Of a DNA stretch of 12,675 nt, positions 1-7,128 are shown piece by piece. The number at the start of each line of letters is the position of its first letter. The stretch's first letter is position 1. The DNA lies in contig JAKAAL010000042.1 in the NCBI GenBank assembly GCA_021802375.1, positions 1-12,675 on the forward strand, read 5' to 3'. A program made the position numbers and the translations under genes. Source of the DNA: Bacillota bacterium. GTDB taxonomy: Bacteria > Bacillota_E > Sulfobacillia > Sulfobacillales > Sulfobacillaceae. The notes beneath the pieces were generated by a model. That model was not told the origin of the DNA. It made no database searches and was given only the letters and a program-made list of their open reading frames with translations.

Positions 1-546
1 CCTAGTCAAAGTTCTCGGTGGTCTGTCGATCCTAGAAACAGTAGCGCCGAATTTTCCATCCGGCATTTAATGATATCGACCGTGCGCGGGCGTTTTGGTC
101 AATTGTCGGGTACCATTGTAGGAGATCCAAGTAATCTCACCGGGGGGTCTGCCGACCTTCGCATCGACGCCAGTTCGGTAGACACTCGTCAGTCGGAGCG
201 AGACGCTCACTTGCGCTCTAAGGATTTTTTTGAGGTGGACCAATATCCCGCCTTAACCTTTCACAGCCGGGAAATTCGTCCCATAGCCAAGGATAAGTAC
301 GAGGTGATCGGCGATCTCACCATTCGTGACGTGACGCGCCCAGTGAGCGTGAAAGTGGAGTCTTTGGGCACCACGAAGGATCCGTGGGGCGGCACTCGGG
401 CCGGCTTTAGTGCTGAGACTCGGCTAAATCGAAAGGACTATGGCTTAAACTGGAATCAAGTGATCGAAGCGGGTGGCGTATTGGTGGGTGACGAGGTGCG
501 TGTTCAGGTTGAGCTTGAAGTCGTATTGGATGAAAATCCTACGTAA
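1..546 (+). CDS. YceI family (lipocalin-like) protein, 5' end outside window
   Basis: The reading frame is open from base 1 without a stop, so the gene continues left of the window; 181 residues are visible before TAA at 544-546. An ATG at 70 lies inside the domain: the residues before it (SRWSVDP, then AEFSIRHLM) are the usual YceI opening strand, so it is not the start. YceI hallmarks follow: VRGRFG, then SVDTRQSERDAHLRSKDFF, YPALTFHS, GDLTIRDVTRPV, and a C-terminal FSAETRLNRKDYGLNWN. YceI proteins are about 170-190 residue beta-barrels that bind isoprenoid-like lipids, so only a few residues are missing. No signal peptide is visible, though one could lie upstream. Family assignment is firm; the physiological ligand is unknown. 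Confidence 0.93.
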   Translation, partial: PSQSSRWSVDPRNSSAEFSIRHLMISTVRGRFGQLSGTIVGDPSNLTGGSADLRIDASSVDTRQSERDAHLRSKDFFEVDQYPALTFHSREIRPIAKDKYEVIGDLTIRDVTRPVSVKVESLGTTKDPWGGTRAGFSAETRLNRKDYGLNWNQVIEAGGVLVGDEVRVQVELEVVLDENPT

Positions 547-561
547 GCACGATACCCGCGA

Positions 562-605
562 ACCCGTCCCATCGCGTTAGCGGTAGGACGGGTCGTCGCT
601 TTAAT
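562..605 (+). terminator. Probable terminator of the YceI gene
   Basis: An 8-bp perfect inverted repeat, ACCCGTCC (562-569) with GGACGGGT (586-593), lies 15 bases after the YceI stop. The T-rich tail is weak (CGCTTTAAT), so termination may be inefficient. Confidence 0.45.
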
Positions 606-751
606 AGGTTGGCAATGGATGTTGCCTGAAGTGGTGGGTGGCCTGGGTACGCCTCACGTTCGCGAGCAATACATCGAACAAGATCCCTGGACACCCTGCC
701 GTCCGGCCTCTTCTGGCCCTTGCGGGGTTTTCCCGAGGGCCTTTTTATTTT
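605..751 (+). ncRNA. Candidate small structured RNA ending in an intrinsic terminator
   Basis: No reading frame here resembles a protein. The block contains consecutive small hairpins: GGCAA/TTGCC (611-626), GTTCG/CGAAC (658-679), CTGGAC/GTCCGG with one G-U pair (687-706), and finally the strong terminator at 715-751. A terminator this far from the YceI stop, with its own chain of hairpins in front, suggests an independent small RNA or a leader that ends in an attenuator. I see no match to 6S, SRP, tmRNA, RNase P or a known riboswitch. No clear promoter was found. Confidence 0.3.
715..751 (+). terminator. Intrinsic terminator
   Basis: GGCCCT (715-720) pairs with AGGGCC (736-741), with an inner CGGG/CCCG helix. 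It is followed directly by TTTTTATTTTT. This is the most convincing Rho-independent terminator in the left part of the window. Confidence 0.75.
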
Positions 752-764
752 TGCGACGATGTGC

Positions 765-1430
765 AATCCGACGGGAGGGTTGCCGTGGTTGGTTAAGCCA
801 AAGCGCGGTGTCGGAACGTTCTTCGGGACTGCTCCGCTGAGTCCCACCGCTCCATGGGATGCTTCGTTCCGGAGATCCGCTGACCATCTCTCACCAAACC
901 ACGCGGATTTTTCGGAAACTAGGGCCGGAACGGTCCGAAGTCACGCCTGGTGAGCGATACCGCGAATACTGGTGGGAGATCCCACAAGCACGCCGCCGAT
1001 CAACGACCGACGGCGCAGGGGTCGCCGAACCAGGAAACGAAGGGGCCCACCCCGGTGACCCTCGGAAACACCCGAAGGGGTGAAACCCCGCCTCAGCCTG
1101 GTAGCTGGAAGCGGCAGGAACGTGACGACATGACGAACCCTCCCGCCCCATCGTCAGCGCGTGGGCATACATACCATCGGGGTAGAAAGTTCGCCTGCGG
1201 CTCAAAGCCCACAGCATATTCCGTATGGGCGTACGACGGCCGGTCTTCGTCCGACACGGCACTGGGCGAGAGGGCGCTTGGTTCACACCGCGCGCAGATC
1301 CCGACTTGGGCCCGGTGCGGGCGATACGAGGAAGCTCTGTTCGGCCGCCTGAATCGCCGGCCTCCCCTGAGTTTCGGCTCACGATCCGATGGGTTCCGCG
1401 ATCCGCCGGATTATACATCAATAATCCCTG
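765..1430 (+). ncRNA. Candidate large structured non-coding RNA (family not recognised)
   Basis: This stretch of about 650 bases has overlapping open frames on both strands but no protein-like sequence. It folds by eye into many helices. They include CGGAACG 812-818/865-871 enclosing GGGACT 825-830/840-845; ATCCGC 875-880/903-908; TTCGGA 911-916/934-939; and a branched domain closed by CCTGGT 946-951/1029-1034 and GCGAT 954-958/1021-1025, holding GTGGG-AGAT-CCCAC (972-985) and CGCCG/CGGCG (991-1015). Further on are GGGG-TGAAA-CCCC (1077-1089), CCGC plus CAGC/GCTG (1088-1114), TGACGA 1131-1136/1151-1156, GCACTGGG 1259-1266/1311-1318, and GGATTA/TAATCC (1408-1427). A possible closing pair joins 765-778 to 1361-1366 and 1407-1412. 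Strand is inferred. Size and likely host resemble OLE RNA, but I cannot confirm that family. Group II intron domain V and RNase P signatures were not found. GC-rich DNA folds easily by chance, so confidence is limited. Confidence 0.4.
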
Positions 1431-1562
1431 GCGTACCCATTAATTCCATGAAAGAGAAAACCCTGCTCACAAAAGCAAGGTGCACCCGATTGCCTTTATG
1501 CGGTAATCCAGAGGTACACGGATGAGGTAAAATAGGTGAAATGACATTACGAGGTGGAACGG

Positions 1563-2393
1563 TTGAAAAATCGGCATTATAAAACGCCAACGTCGTCGAA
1601 AATGCCGCTCTGGATTGCCGGAGTGGTTCTCATGATCTTAGGCGTGATTGCGGTCTTAGCCTTTTTGCGCCGCCCTCAGGTCGAGTCGACCAATGTGGGA
1701 AGGCCCGCGCCTGCAGCAGTGGTGAAGAATTTGACGGAAATTCCCGCCACGACTTGGAAACCCATCGGCAGCGCCGGGGCCGTTCCCGCCGAAAAAGCGC
1801 CGGGTCCGGCCAAACCTGCGTTTTTATATGTCGGGGCACTTGGCTGCCCCTACTGCGCCGCTCAACGCTGGCCCATGATTGTTGCCCTTTCGCGGTTTGG
1901 CCATTTTTCCGGTCTAACTTTAAACCGTTCCACAGGAAAGGACGTCTATCCCAATACGCCTACTTTTAGCTTTGTTAAGGCGCATTATCAGAGCCCCTAT
2001 ATTACGGCTAATTTAATGGAAATTTATGGTCGCCAGTTCTCCGATGTGCGGGGATTTTATCCCGCATTAATGCGCTTAACGCGATCGGAGGCCCAGGCCT
2101 TTAAAAAATACGATGGACCGCCCTATGTTCCCGCGGCCAATTCCCTATCGTATCCTTTTGAGCTGGTTGGGGACCGCTACGTTTGGGTTGGTAGTACGAT
2201 TGACCCAGGGATGTTGGATGGACATAGTTGGGCCGAGATTAGTCGCGAGGTTCGCCATGGCCAAGGTGCTTTGGGACGTGACATCCTAGCCAACGCCAAC
2301 GCGCTGACCGCGGCGATTTGCGCGGTCGACGGAAACCGACCGGGATCGGTCTGCCACCAGGTTGGTGCCACTCCCGCAAGGGCGGTGCCATGA
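1563..2393 (+). CDS. Membrane-anchored DUF929 thioredoxin-like protein
   Basis: I place the start at TTG 1563 (276 aa) because GAGGTGG at 1551-1557 sits 5 bases upstream as a Shine-Dalgarno; the in-frame GTG at 1554 lies inside that site. A basic N-terminus is followed by one membrane segment (about residues 14-36), then an extracytoplasmic domain with [18 protein letters not shown], a thioredoxin-type CPYC at residues 95-98. The C-terminal part has the DUF929-type stretch around [12 protein letters not shown] and a second cysteine pair (Cys253, Cys264). DUF929 is a thioredoxin-fold family best known from acidophilic archaea and some acidophilic Firmicutes. The stop overlaps the VKOR start, so the two are very likely translationally coupled. 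The inferred role is a DsbA-like thiol oxidant or isomerase on the outer face, recycled by VKOR. Substrates are unknown. Confidence 0.85.
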   Translation: MKNRHYKTPTSSKMPLWIAGVVLMILGVIAVLAFLRRPQVESTNVGRPAPAAVVKNLTEIPATTWKPIGSAGAVPAEKAPGPAKPAFLYVGALGCPYCAAQRWPMIVALSRFGHFSGLTLNRSTGKDVYPNTPTFSFVKAHYQSPYITANLMEIYGRQFSDVRGFYPALMRLTRSEAQAFKKYDGPPYVPAANSLSYPFELVGDRYVWVGSTIDPGMLDGHSWAEISREVRHGQGALGRDILANANALTAAICAVDGNRPGSVCHQVGATPARAVP

Positions 2394-2881
2394 TGTCACG
2401 GCAGCAGCGCTGGCAGATCATGCTGATCGTGGTGGGGACTTTAGTTGCCGGCTATTTGACCCTGTTGCACTATGATAGCCAAGTGCCTTTGGTGTGCAGC
2501 AACCATGGTTTCATCGATTGCGAAAACGTTCTGACTAGTCCCGAGTCAACCTGGTTCGGTATTCCCGTCAGCGGCTATGGCCTCATTTGGTTTATCGGCT
2601 ATGGCCTCATCGTACTTTTTAGACGGGGCTCGGTCTGGTTGGGACGGTTGATGGCGATGGTGGGAGCCGCAACCGTGTTGTATTTAGTGTATGTTGAATT
2701 TGTCGTGTTGGGAACGGTGTGCCTTTGGTGTTCATCCTTGCACCTGCTTATCTTGAGTTTACTGACCATGGAGTTATTGCAGTGGATGGCTTGGAAAAAT
2801 GAGGTCGCCGAGGGCATAAGTTCCCCGGGAATGCAGCTCGGATCAAGCAGGAAATCTTCAGATTACAGCGAAACTCTTTAG
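2390..2881 (+). CDS. Vitamin K epoxide reductase (VKOR) family membrane protein
   Basis: This is a 163-residue protein with four predicted membrane helices. VKOR signatures are complete: the loop cysteines Cys36 and Cys44 ([13 protein letters not shown]), the conserved Ser region [15 protein letters not shown], and the quinone-proximal active site CLWC (Cys111, Cys114). Bacterial VKOR takes electrons from a DsbA-like partner through these cysteine pairs and passes them to quinone, so it drives disulfide formation in exported proteins. The start is ATG 2390, with AGGGCGGTG just upstream; it overlaps the DUF929 stop by 4 bases (ATGA), and a second in-frame ATG follows at 2393. Many bacterial VKORs are fused to their thioredoxin domain; here the partner is the separate upstream gene. 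Confidence 0.95.
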   Translation: MMSRQQRWQIMLIVVGTLVAGYLTLLHYDSQVPLVCSNHGFIDCENVLTSPESTWFGIPVSGYGLIWFIGYGLIVLFRRGSVWLGRLMAMVGAATVLYLVYVEFVVLGTVCLWCSSLHLLILSLLTMELLQWMAWKNEVAEGISSPGMQLGSSRKSSDYSETL

Positions 2882-2923
2882 TCCATGAAGCTTAATTATG
2901 GCTGAAGAGAGGCTGGACTATCC

Positions 2924-4327
2924 ATGAACCCTGTGATGCTTGCGAAATGGGCCGCGACGATACTGGCAGCGGGGGTGGCCCTCACAAGCGCGGCCTTTTC
3001 ATCTTCGCCGTATCCCCCGGCCAGATTGCTTTGGCTAAAGTCGAGTGCGCCCCTCGGCAAGACGCCGACAATTTGGGCGACCATCCATCGTGACTATTTA
3101 AATAATGATGCGTTTTTGGACTCGGGGGCTCCGCCCGGGCCGAACTATCTAATGGAACTACCGACCTTGGCCAGCAGTGATTCGCCCGTGGTGAACCATC
3201 GACTCTTCGTCAATGTCAGCGGTGCGGGCAAAAATCCAGCCTCTATCCATCCGGGCATCGTGTTGGCCATACGCCCGGAGAATGGAAAGACGCTCTGGCA
3301 ACAGACGTTGTTCAACAGTCTCCCTTCGGAACCCATTGTCGCCAATGGGCGTGTCTACGTGGGGGAGGGTAATGCGGTCTTTCGCAGCCATCTGCGATTC
3401 CCGCTCCCGGCAATGTCCACCAGCACCATTCGAGGCACGGGACCCAGCGCCATTTACGCGATGTCTGCTGCCACGGGGAAGATGCTTTGGAAATACGCAA
3501 CCGTGGGATCGGACCAACCCTCACCCACCTACTATGGCGGACGATTGTACGTGGTTAATGGTTCGCGCCAGCTCGTGGTGTTGAATGCGGTGACCGGGCG
3601 GCGCCTTTGGCATCTTAACATCGGGATTTATGTGAGTCGCTCAAGTCCCAGAATATTCCACCACATGCTTTACGTGGGCGGTGGGGGTCCGGATGCCGTA
3701 GCCGCGATCAGCCTTAAACAGCGGCGTGTGGTGTGGCGTCGAAGTATTTTAGGCGCGATCGGTGCGGTCGACGATACGCCGCTGGCCTTGGCTGGGCAAC
3801 GGCTCTACGGCGAGGCCATGGTCGGTTCGCCGTATCTTCCCTTATTGAGCCTAAGGCATCGGCAGGTCGTGTTTGCCATCAATGCCAAAACCGGGAAGAT
3901 AGTATGGAAGCGTACTCTGGCGTACGGCTTTGAGCCGCGATATAAGCAAGGATCGACGCCGATGATTCATGGCAATCAGCTATTTGTGGGCAATGCGATT
4001 ACGGGTGAGTTTTTCGCTTTGAATCGAAAGACCGGAGCCGTGTTGTGGAAGGTGAAGCTACCCGATCCGGTCACGCGACCGGTAGTTTTCGTTCGTAACG
4101 GTTTGATTGGAGTCACCAGCCACGGCTTGCTCTTTTCGATGACCGCCAAGGGAGGGTTTCTTCGAACGCTTCGTTTGGGCAATTGGAAGAATGCATTTGG
4201 CCCGGTGTTAATCGATCGCACGGTGTTCGTCACGGGCAACACGCCCCACAACGGATATTTGGCTGCAGTACCGCTCCAGCGACTCTTGCCAATAGCCTTT
4301 AGGAAAGCGATTAACCGTAAACCCTGA
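2924..4327 (+). CDS. Exported PQQ-like beta-propeller repeat protein
   Basis: The start at ATG 2924 gives an N-terminal hydrophobic signal segment (about residues 6-27, ending near SAAFSSS) and 467 residues in all. The body consists of PQQ/tryptophan-docking repeats with the pattern A-x-G-K-x-x-W: ENGKTLWQQ, ATGKMLWKY, VTGRRLWHL, KQRRVVWRR, KTGKIVWKR and KTGAVLWKV. Each is followed by a strand such as GRVYVG, GRLYVV or NQLFVG, consistent with a six- to eight-bladed propeller. No cytochrome c CXXCH motif and no obvious dehydrogenase calcium or PQQ-binding cluster is seen, so a scaffold or sensor role is as plausible as an enzyme. It begins 42 bases after VKOR and probably shares its transcript. 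Extracytoplasmic location is inferred. Confidence 0.85.
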   Translation: MNPVMLAKWAATILAAGVALTSAAFSSSPYPPARLLWLKSSAPLGKTPTIWATIHRDYLNNDAFLDSGAPPGPNYLMELPTLASSDSPVVNHRLFVNVSGAGKNPASIHPGIVLAIRPENGKTLWQQTLFNSLPSEPIVANGRVYVGEGNAVFRSHLRFPLPAMSTSTIRGTGPSAIYAMSAATGKMLWKYATVGSDQPSPTYYGGRLYVVNGSRQLVVLNAVTGRRLWHLNIGIYVSRSSPRIFHHMLYVGGGGPDAVAAISLKQRRVVWRRSILGAIGAVDDTPLALAGQRLYGEAMVGSPYLPLLSLRHRQVVFAINAKTGKIVWKRTLAYGFEPRYKQGSTPMIHGNQLFVGNAITGEFFALNRKTGAVLWKVKLPDPVTRPVVFVRNGLIGVTSHGLLFSMTAKGGFLRTLRLGNWKNAFGPVLIDRTVFVTGNTPHNGYLAAVPLQRLLPIAFRKAINRKP

Positions 4328-4349
4328 TGGTTTCATGCTCCTGGTTGAT

Positions 4350-4377
4350 GTGTGAAGCGCGCGCTTGAGCGGCACAC
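4350..4377. repeat. Inverted repeat before the 3D-domain gene
   Basis: GTGTG (4350-4354) and CACAC (4373-4377) flank the palindrome AAGCGCGCGCTT. There is no T-tract, so this is not a clear terminator; it could be an operator or a weak RNA hairpin. Confidence 0.3.
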
Positions 4378-4395
4378 TAGGTCGAGGAGGACATC

Positions 4396-5109
4396 ATGAA
4401 GATCACAAAGCGGTCAGGACTCTTAGGATTGCTAGGGCTTTTTGTCGTGGGTGCGGCGGTAGTCCTTTCCTATTCGAAGTCGATTCAGAGCGGAGTCACC
4501 GTCGATTCGTCGGCCGGCGGACCAACCTGGCCATGGCAGTCAGGCGGAATCTTATACCAAAGACCCAAGTTTGGTTCCTTGGCCTATAAGGTCGTAAAAC
4601 GGATCGATCCCTCGGTGCCTAAAGGGCAGTCCTTGCTGCTTCAACCGGGACAGCCGGGATTTGCTTATGGCGTGCAGGGACTGCGTCAAGTGGTGACGCC
4701 GCCTAAAAACGAACGAGTCGTCGTGGGCACGGCCACGGCCCATCGCTTAACCATCGCCAAAAAGACCTATTATTACGATCGTGTGCTCACCATGATGACG
4801 ACCGCCTACAATGGCTCTTATGCCATGAATGGTCCATCTGGAGCGGTGGCGGCTTGGAATGGTCAGCCGCTGGTTCCCGGCGACGTGGCCGTGGATCCCT
4901 CGGTAATCCCGCTGGGCACCTATCTGTATGTACAGGGATATGGCCTGGCCCGGGCTGTGGATACGGGATCGGCCATCGTTGGAGACCATATTGATCTTTA
5001 TTTTAATGAGCCTAGCCTAAAAATCAGTCGGTACGGCATCCGCTTTGAAAAAGTATACGTATTAGGCCCTCTGCCACCTGCTTCAGTCACCACCCTACCT
5101 GCTGGCTAG
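4396..5109 (+). CDS. Exported G5-like/3D domain cell-wall protein
   Basis: The 237-residue protein starts at ATG 4396 behind a strong GAGGAGG site. Residues 8-27 form a signal or anchor helix. A G5-like segment (about 62-112, ending VVVGT) precedes a 3D domain (about 132-224). The three aspartates that name the domain are present: VAVDPSVIPLGT (Asp167), ARAVDTGSA (Asp189) and GDHIDLYF (Asp200). The 3D domain is the double-psi beta-barrel catalytic fold related to MltA lytic transglycosylases, found in Firmicute YabE/YocH/Rpf-like proteins that cut or remodel peptidoglycan. It is shorter than YabE and has no LysM or DUF348 repeats. A lytic or resuscitation role at the cell wall is inferred from family. 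It lies 68 bases after the propeller gene and may be transcribed with it or separately. Confidence 0.9.
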   Translation: MKITKRSGLLGLLGLFVVGAAVVLSYSKSIQSGVTVDSSAGGPTWPWQSGGILYQRPKFGSLAYKVVKRIDPSVPKGQSLLLQPGQPGFAYGVQGLRQVVTPPKNERVVVGTATAHRLTIAKKTYYYDRVLTMMTTAYNGSYAMNGPSGAVAAWNGQPLVPGDVAVDPSVIPLGTYLYVQGYGLARAVDTGSAIVGDHIDLYFNEPSLKISRYGIRFEKVYVLGPLPPASVTTLPAG

Positions 5110-5168
5110 GCGGCGACAGGGCAATCGGGTATCATATTGAGCAAATACTAAGCGAACGGAGATGGAGT

Positions 5169-5951
5169 ATGGGGCTGTTATCAGGAAAACGTGCCGTGGT
5201 GGTCGGCGTGGCAAACAAACGCAGCATCGCCTGGGGCATCGCCAAGGCCTTCGATCGAGAAGGGGCATCGCTATTGATGACCTATCAAATCGAACGATTC
5301 CGCGAAAACTTGGCGACACTAGCGACCGAGTTAACTCAGGTGCCCGAGCTACTCCCCCTTGATGTAGCTGATTCCGAATCGCTTGCTCACTTTGTCGCGG
5401 CCCTTGACCAAGTGACCGGGGAGCACGGCATCGATATCTTCGTGCATTCCATCGCGAATGCCAATCGAGAAGATCTTGAGGGGCGATTCGTAGATACTTC
5501 ACGCGATGGATTTTTGCACGCTTTGGAAGTGAGTGCTTTCTCCCTACCGTTACTGACGCGGGCTTTGCTTCCCGCCTTCGAAAAGGCGGGCGGAGGCAGC
5601 GTGATGACGATGACCTACCGCGGATCAGAACGGGTCATGCCGAACTACAACGTGATGGGGGTAGCGAAGGCCGCTCTGGAGTCTTCGGTGCGTTACTTGG
5701 CCTACGATCTCGGGCGCGAGCGCATTCGCGTCAATGCAATTTCTGCCGGACCTGTCAAAACGCTGGCCATGTCTGCCGTAAAAGGCGGCAGCCAGGCACT
5801 TCACAGTGTCAGTGAGCGATCGCCCATACCGGAAAATATCAGCACGGACGATATCGGCAATGCAGCGGTGTTCTTAGGTTCCGACTGGTCGCGTCTGGTT
5901 ACCGGGCAAGTTCTTTTTGTCGATAGTGGATCGCACATTATGGGATACTAG
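5169..5951 (+). CDS. fabI: Enoyl-[acyl-carrier-protein] reductase (NADH), FabI type
   Basis: This 260-residue short-chain dehydrogenase is of FabI type. The nucleotide-binding turn is GVANKRSIAWGIA near the N-terminus, and the SIA motif is HSIANANREDL. The catalytic triad has FabI spacing: Tyr150 (MTY), Tyr160 (NYNVMG) and Lys167 (AKAALE), that is Tyr-9-Tyr-6-Lys. The C-terminal substrate loop follows SAGPVKTLA, and the end GQVLFVDSGSHIMGY is typical. It performs the last reduction of each fatty acid elongation cycle in the cytoplasm. Length matches the family (about 258-262). The start ATG 5169 follows GGAGATGGAG. It stands alone, 59 bases after the 3D gene and just before the tRNA promoter. 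It is FabI rather than FabK (a flavoprotein) or FabL on motif spacing. Confidence 0.96.
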   Translation: MGLLSGKRAVVVGVANKRSIAWGIAKAFDREGASLLMTYQIERFRENLATLATELTQVPELLPLDVADSESLAHFVAALDQVTGEHGIDIFVHSIANANREDLEGRFVDTSRDGFLHALEVSAFSLPLLTRALLPAFEKAGGGSVMTMTYRGSERVMPNYNVMGVAKAALESSVRYLAYDLGRERIRVNAISAGPVKTLAMSAVKGGSQALHSVSERSPIPENISTDDIGNAAVFLGSDWSRLVTGQVLFVDSGSHIMGY

Positions 5952-5956
5952 GAGCC

Positions 5957-5985
5957 TTGACGCCAACTTCGCCGATTGCTATACT
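5957..5985 (+). promoter_or_regulatory. Sigma-A promoter of the tRNA cluster
   Basis: TTGACG (5957-5962), a 17-base spacer, then TATACT (5980-5985). Each hexamer is one base from consensus. The predicted start lies just upstream of tRNA-Gly at 5999. It is the best promoter in the window. Confidence 0.85.
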
Positions 5986-5998
5986 TAGCTTCGTGGTT

Positions 5999-6073
5999 GC
6001 GGAAGTAGCTCAGTGGTAGAGCATCGCCTTGCCAAGGCGAGGGTCGCGGGTTCAAATCCCGTCTTCCGCTCCA
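5999..6073 (+). tRNA. tRNA-Gly (anticodon GCC)
   Basis: Cloverleaf: acceptor GCGGAAG/CTTCCGC, D-arm GCTC/GAGC, anticodon stem TCGCC/GGCGA with loop TTGCCAA, T-arm GCGGG/CCCGT with loop TTCAAAT, discriminator T, encoded CCA. First gene of a three-tRNA transcript. Confidence 0.98.
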
Positions 6074-6103
6074 AATTTATCTTAGGGCTTCGAGCCGGTA
6101 TTT

Positions 6104-6179
<76 letters not shown>

Positions 6180-6191
6180 AGTCCATGATGT

Positions 6192-6269
6192 GGGTGGTTA
6201 GCTCAGTTGGTTAGAGCGCTCGCTTGACATGCGAGAGGTTCACAGGTTCGAGTCCTGTACCGCCCACCA
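6192..6269 (+). tRNA. tRNA-Val (anticodon GAC)
   Basis: Acceptor GGGTGGT/ACCGCCC (one G-U), D-arm GCTC/GAGC, anticodon stem CTCGC/GCGAG with loop TTGACAT, T-arm ACAGG/CCTGT with loop TTCGAGT, discriminator A, encoded CCA. Last tRNA of the cluster. Confidence 0.97.
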
Positions 6270-6272
6270 CGT

Positions 6273-6306
6273 AACCCAGGAGCCCGAAAGGGATCCGGGG
6301 TTTTCC
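6273..6306 (+). terminator. Terminator of the tRNA cluster
   Basis: AACCC/GGGTT, GGA/TCC and CCC/GGG helices stack around a GAAA tetraloop, followed by TTTTCC. It begins 4 bases after the tRNA-Val CCA. Confidence 0.7.
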
Positions 6307-6683
6307 TTTGCCACCACGAATGGTGAAAATAGCTGGCCATCCCCACGAGCGTAGCATACGCCACGAGACTGCACGATATGGTGGAGAATTCCTGCACGGT
6401 TTTGTTCTCGTCCTGCGCCAAACTCAGCCCATCCCCACACACCACAAACGCGCTGAGCGCCGAAAGGCTCTAGCAGAAGTTTCACAGTTAAGGACCTCAA
6501 TTAGCCTCAAACCCTTGCGCCACTTCCAAAAAGCGCATTATATAATGATTGCTTGCCAGAATAGCAGCCTGGGCTCACTGCATCGCTAAAAAGTTTCCAT
6601 GATTATCGGCGTTTAACAAAGGATTTTTCCCCTTCGATGGAGAGGTCTCATATTATCAAAGTGGTTACGCTGGAGGGTCGTCG
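6307..6683. other. Non-coding stretch downstream of the tRNAs
   Basis: No reading frame here looks like a protein; frames on the minus strand merely read through the tRNA-Val antisense. A TATAAT-like box lies at 6541-6546 with TTGCGC at 6515-6520, but the 20-base spacing is poor. I found no repeat of the tRNA-Val 3' end that would mark an integration site. The last 80 bases are probably the left end of the IS1634-like remnant that follows. Confidence 0.4.
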
Positions 6684-6725
6684 ATGGCTACCATTACCCA
6701 ACGCAAGGTGCATGGACAGACCTAC
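6684..6725 (+). pseudogene. IS1634-like transposase remnant (N-terminus only)
   Basis: After GGAGGG (6672-6677), ATG 6684 opens with MATITQRKVHGQTY. This closely resembles the conserved start of IS1634/IS4-type transposases (MATITxRKVxGxTYYY). The similarity stops at about residue 14, where the sequence meets an IS21 fragment in the opposite orientation. The remaining 400-500 residues are missing, so it is a dead relic. Family assignment rests on a short match and is moderate. Confidence 0.55.
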
Positions 6726-6895
6726 GATAGGGACCTAGTACCGAGGCGCGTCGGGGGCACGGCGTCGGTGAGGGGCAGGTGGCGGCGCCCGCATATTTCC
6801 GGACCGTTTTGCGATTGAGCGCCAGGTGTTTAGCAATGCAACTGACGGATTTCCCCCGTTGCTGACGGGCTTGAATCTCGAGATAGAGCGCGGTT
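6724..6895 (-). pseudogene. IS21-family IstA transposase remnant (helix-turn-helix region)
   Basis: On the minus strand, after a stop at 6898-6896, one frame reads LYLEIQARQQRGKSV, then IAKHLALNRKTVRKYAG and, further on, RRASVLGPY. This is the order seen at the IstA N-terminus: a helix-turn-helix of the IARxLGxxRxTVRxYL type followed by a PRxSxLxPY segment. The start codon and the whole DDE integrase core are absent, and no IstB gene is nearby. The piece is bounded by an IS1634-like remnant on one side and an ISL3 remnant on the other. Confidence 0.65.
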
Positions 6896-6927
6896 CATAG
6901 GGCCCGGCTCGGCGATGCCGCGACCGT

Positions 6928-7128
6928 CTACCGCAGCGCCAGCGAACCGGGTTCCACAGCGACCGAGGGTTGAAAGGGCGCCAACGTCGGGAGGCGTCGC
7001 TGAAAGAATCGTTCGACGGCTTCGCCAAAATTTTTCAACGCGTAAAAGCGGTCGGCCACGGATTGCGCTTCCGGAGCCCCTTCTCGGCTTGCTTTGGCGT
7101 AGGCGTCAGCGCGATCGCGAGGGTGTGC
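6928..7128 (-). pseudogene. ISL3-family transposase remnant (DDE core fragment)
   Basis: One minus-strand frame reads RDRADAYAKASREGAP, then QSVADRFYALKNFGEAVERFF. This matches the well-known ISL3 transposase stretch DRSxxYAxAxRxGAPxAxQVADRWHLLxNLxEAVER. The frame ends at a stop at 6928-6930. Both termini of the roughly 400-500 residue protein are missing. Upstream it joins the truncated PIN gene at a CGCGT repeat, so it probably marks an old insertion into that gene with later loss of most of the element. Confidence 0.75.

Noticed and set aside
891..1421. Overlapping long open frames on both strands (minus 891-1421, plus 950-1525) as genes
   Set aside because: Composition is rich in Arg, Pro, Ser and Gly with no family motif, no ribosome binding site and strong RNA-like helices; the open frames follow from high GC content.
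765..1430. Group II intron, RNase P RNA, tmRNA or cobalamin riboswitch
   Set aside because: No domain V hairpin, no GAGGAAAGUCC/ACAGAA pair of RNase P, no tRNA-like ends of tmRNA, and no B12-box were found.
6203..6500. Minus-strand frames opposite tRNA-Val
   Set aside because: They are antisense readings of the tRNA and its terminator and carry no protein signal.
6541..6546. TATAAT as a promoter
   Set aside because: The nearest -35-like hexamer, TTGCGC at 6515-6520, is 20 bases away and no gene follows in range.
6192..6600. Genomic island attachment site at tRNA-Val
   Set aside because: I looked for a second copy of the tRNA 3' end downstream and found none in the window, and there is no integrase.
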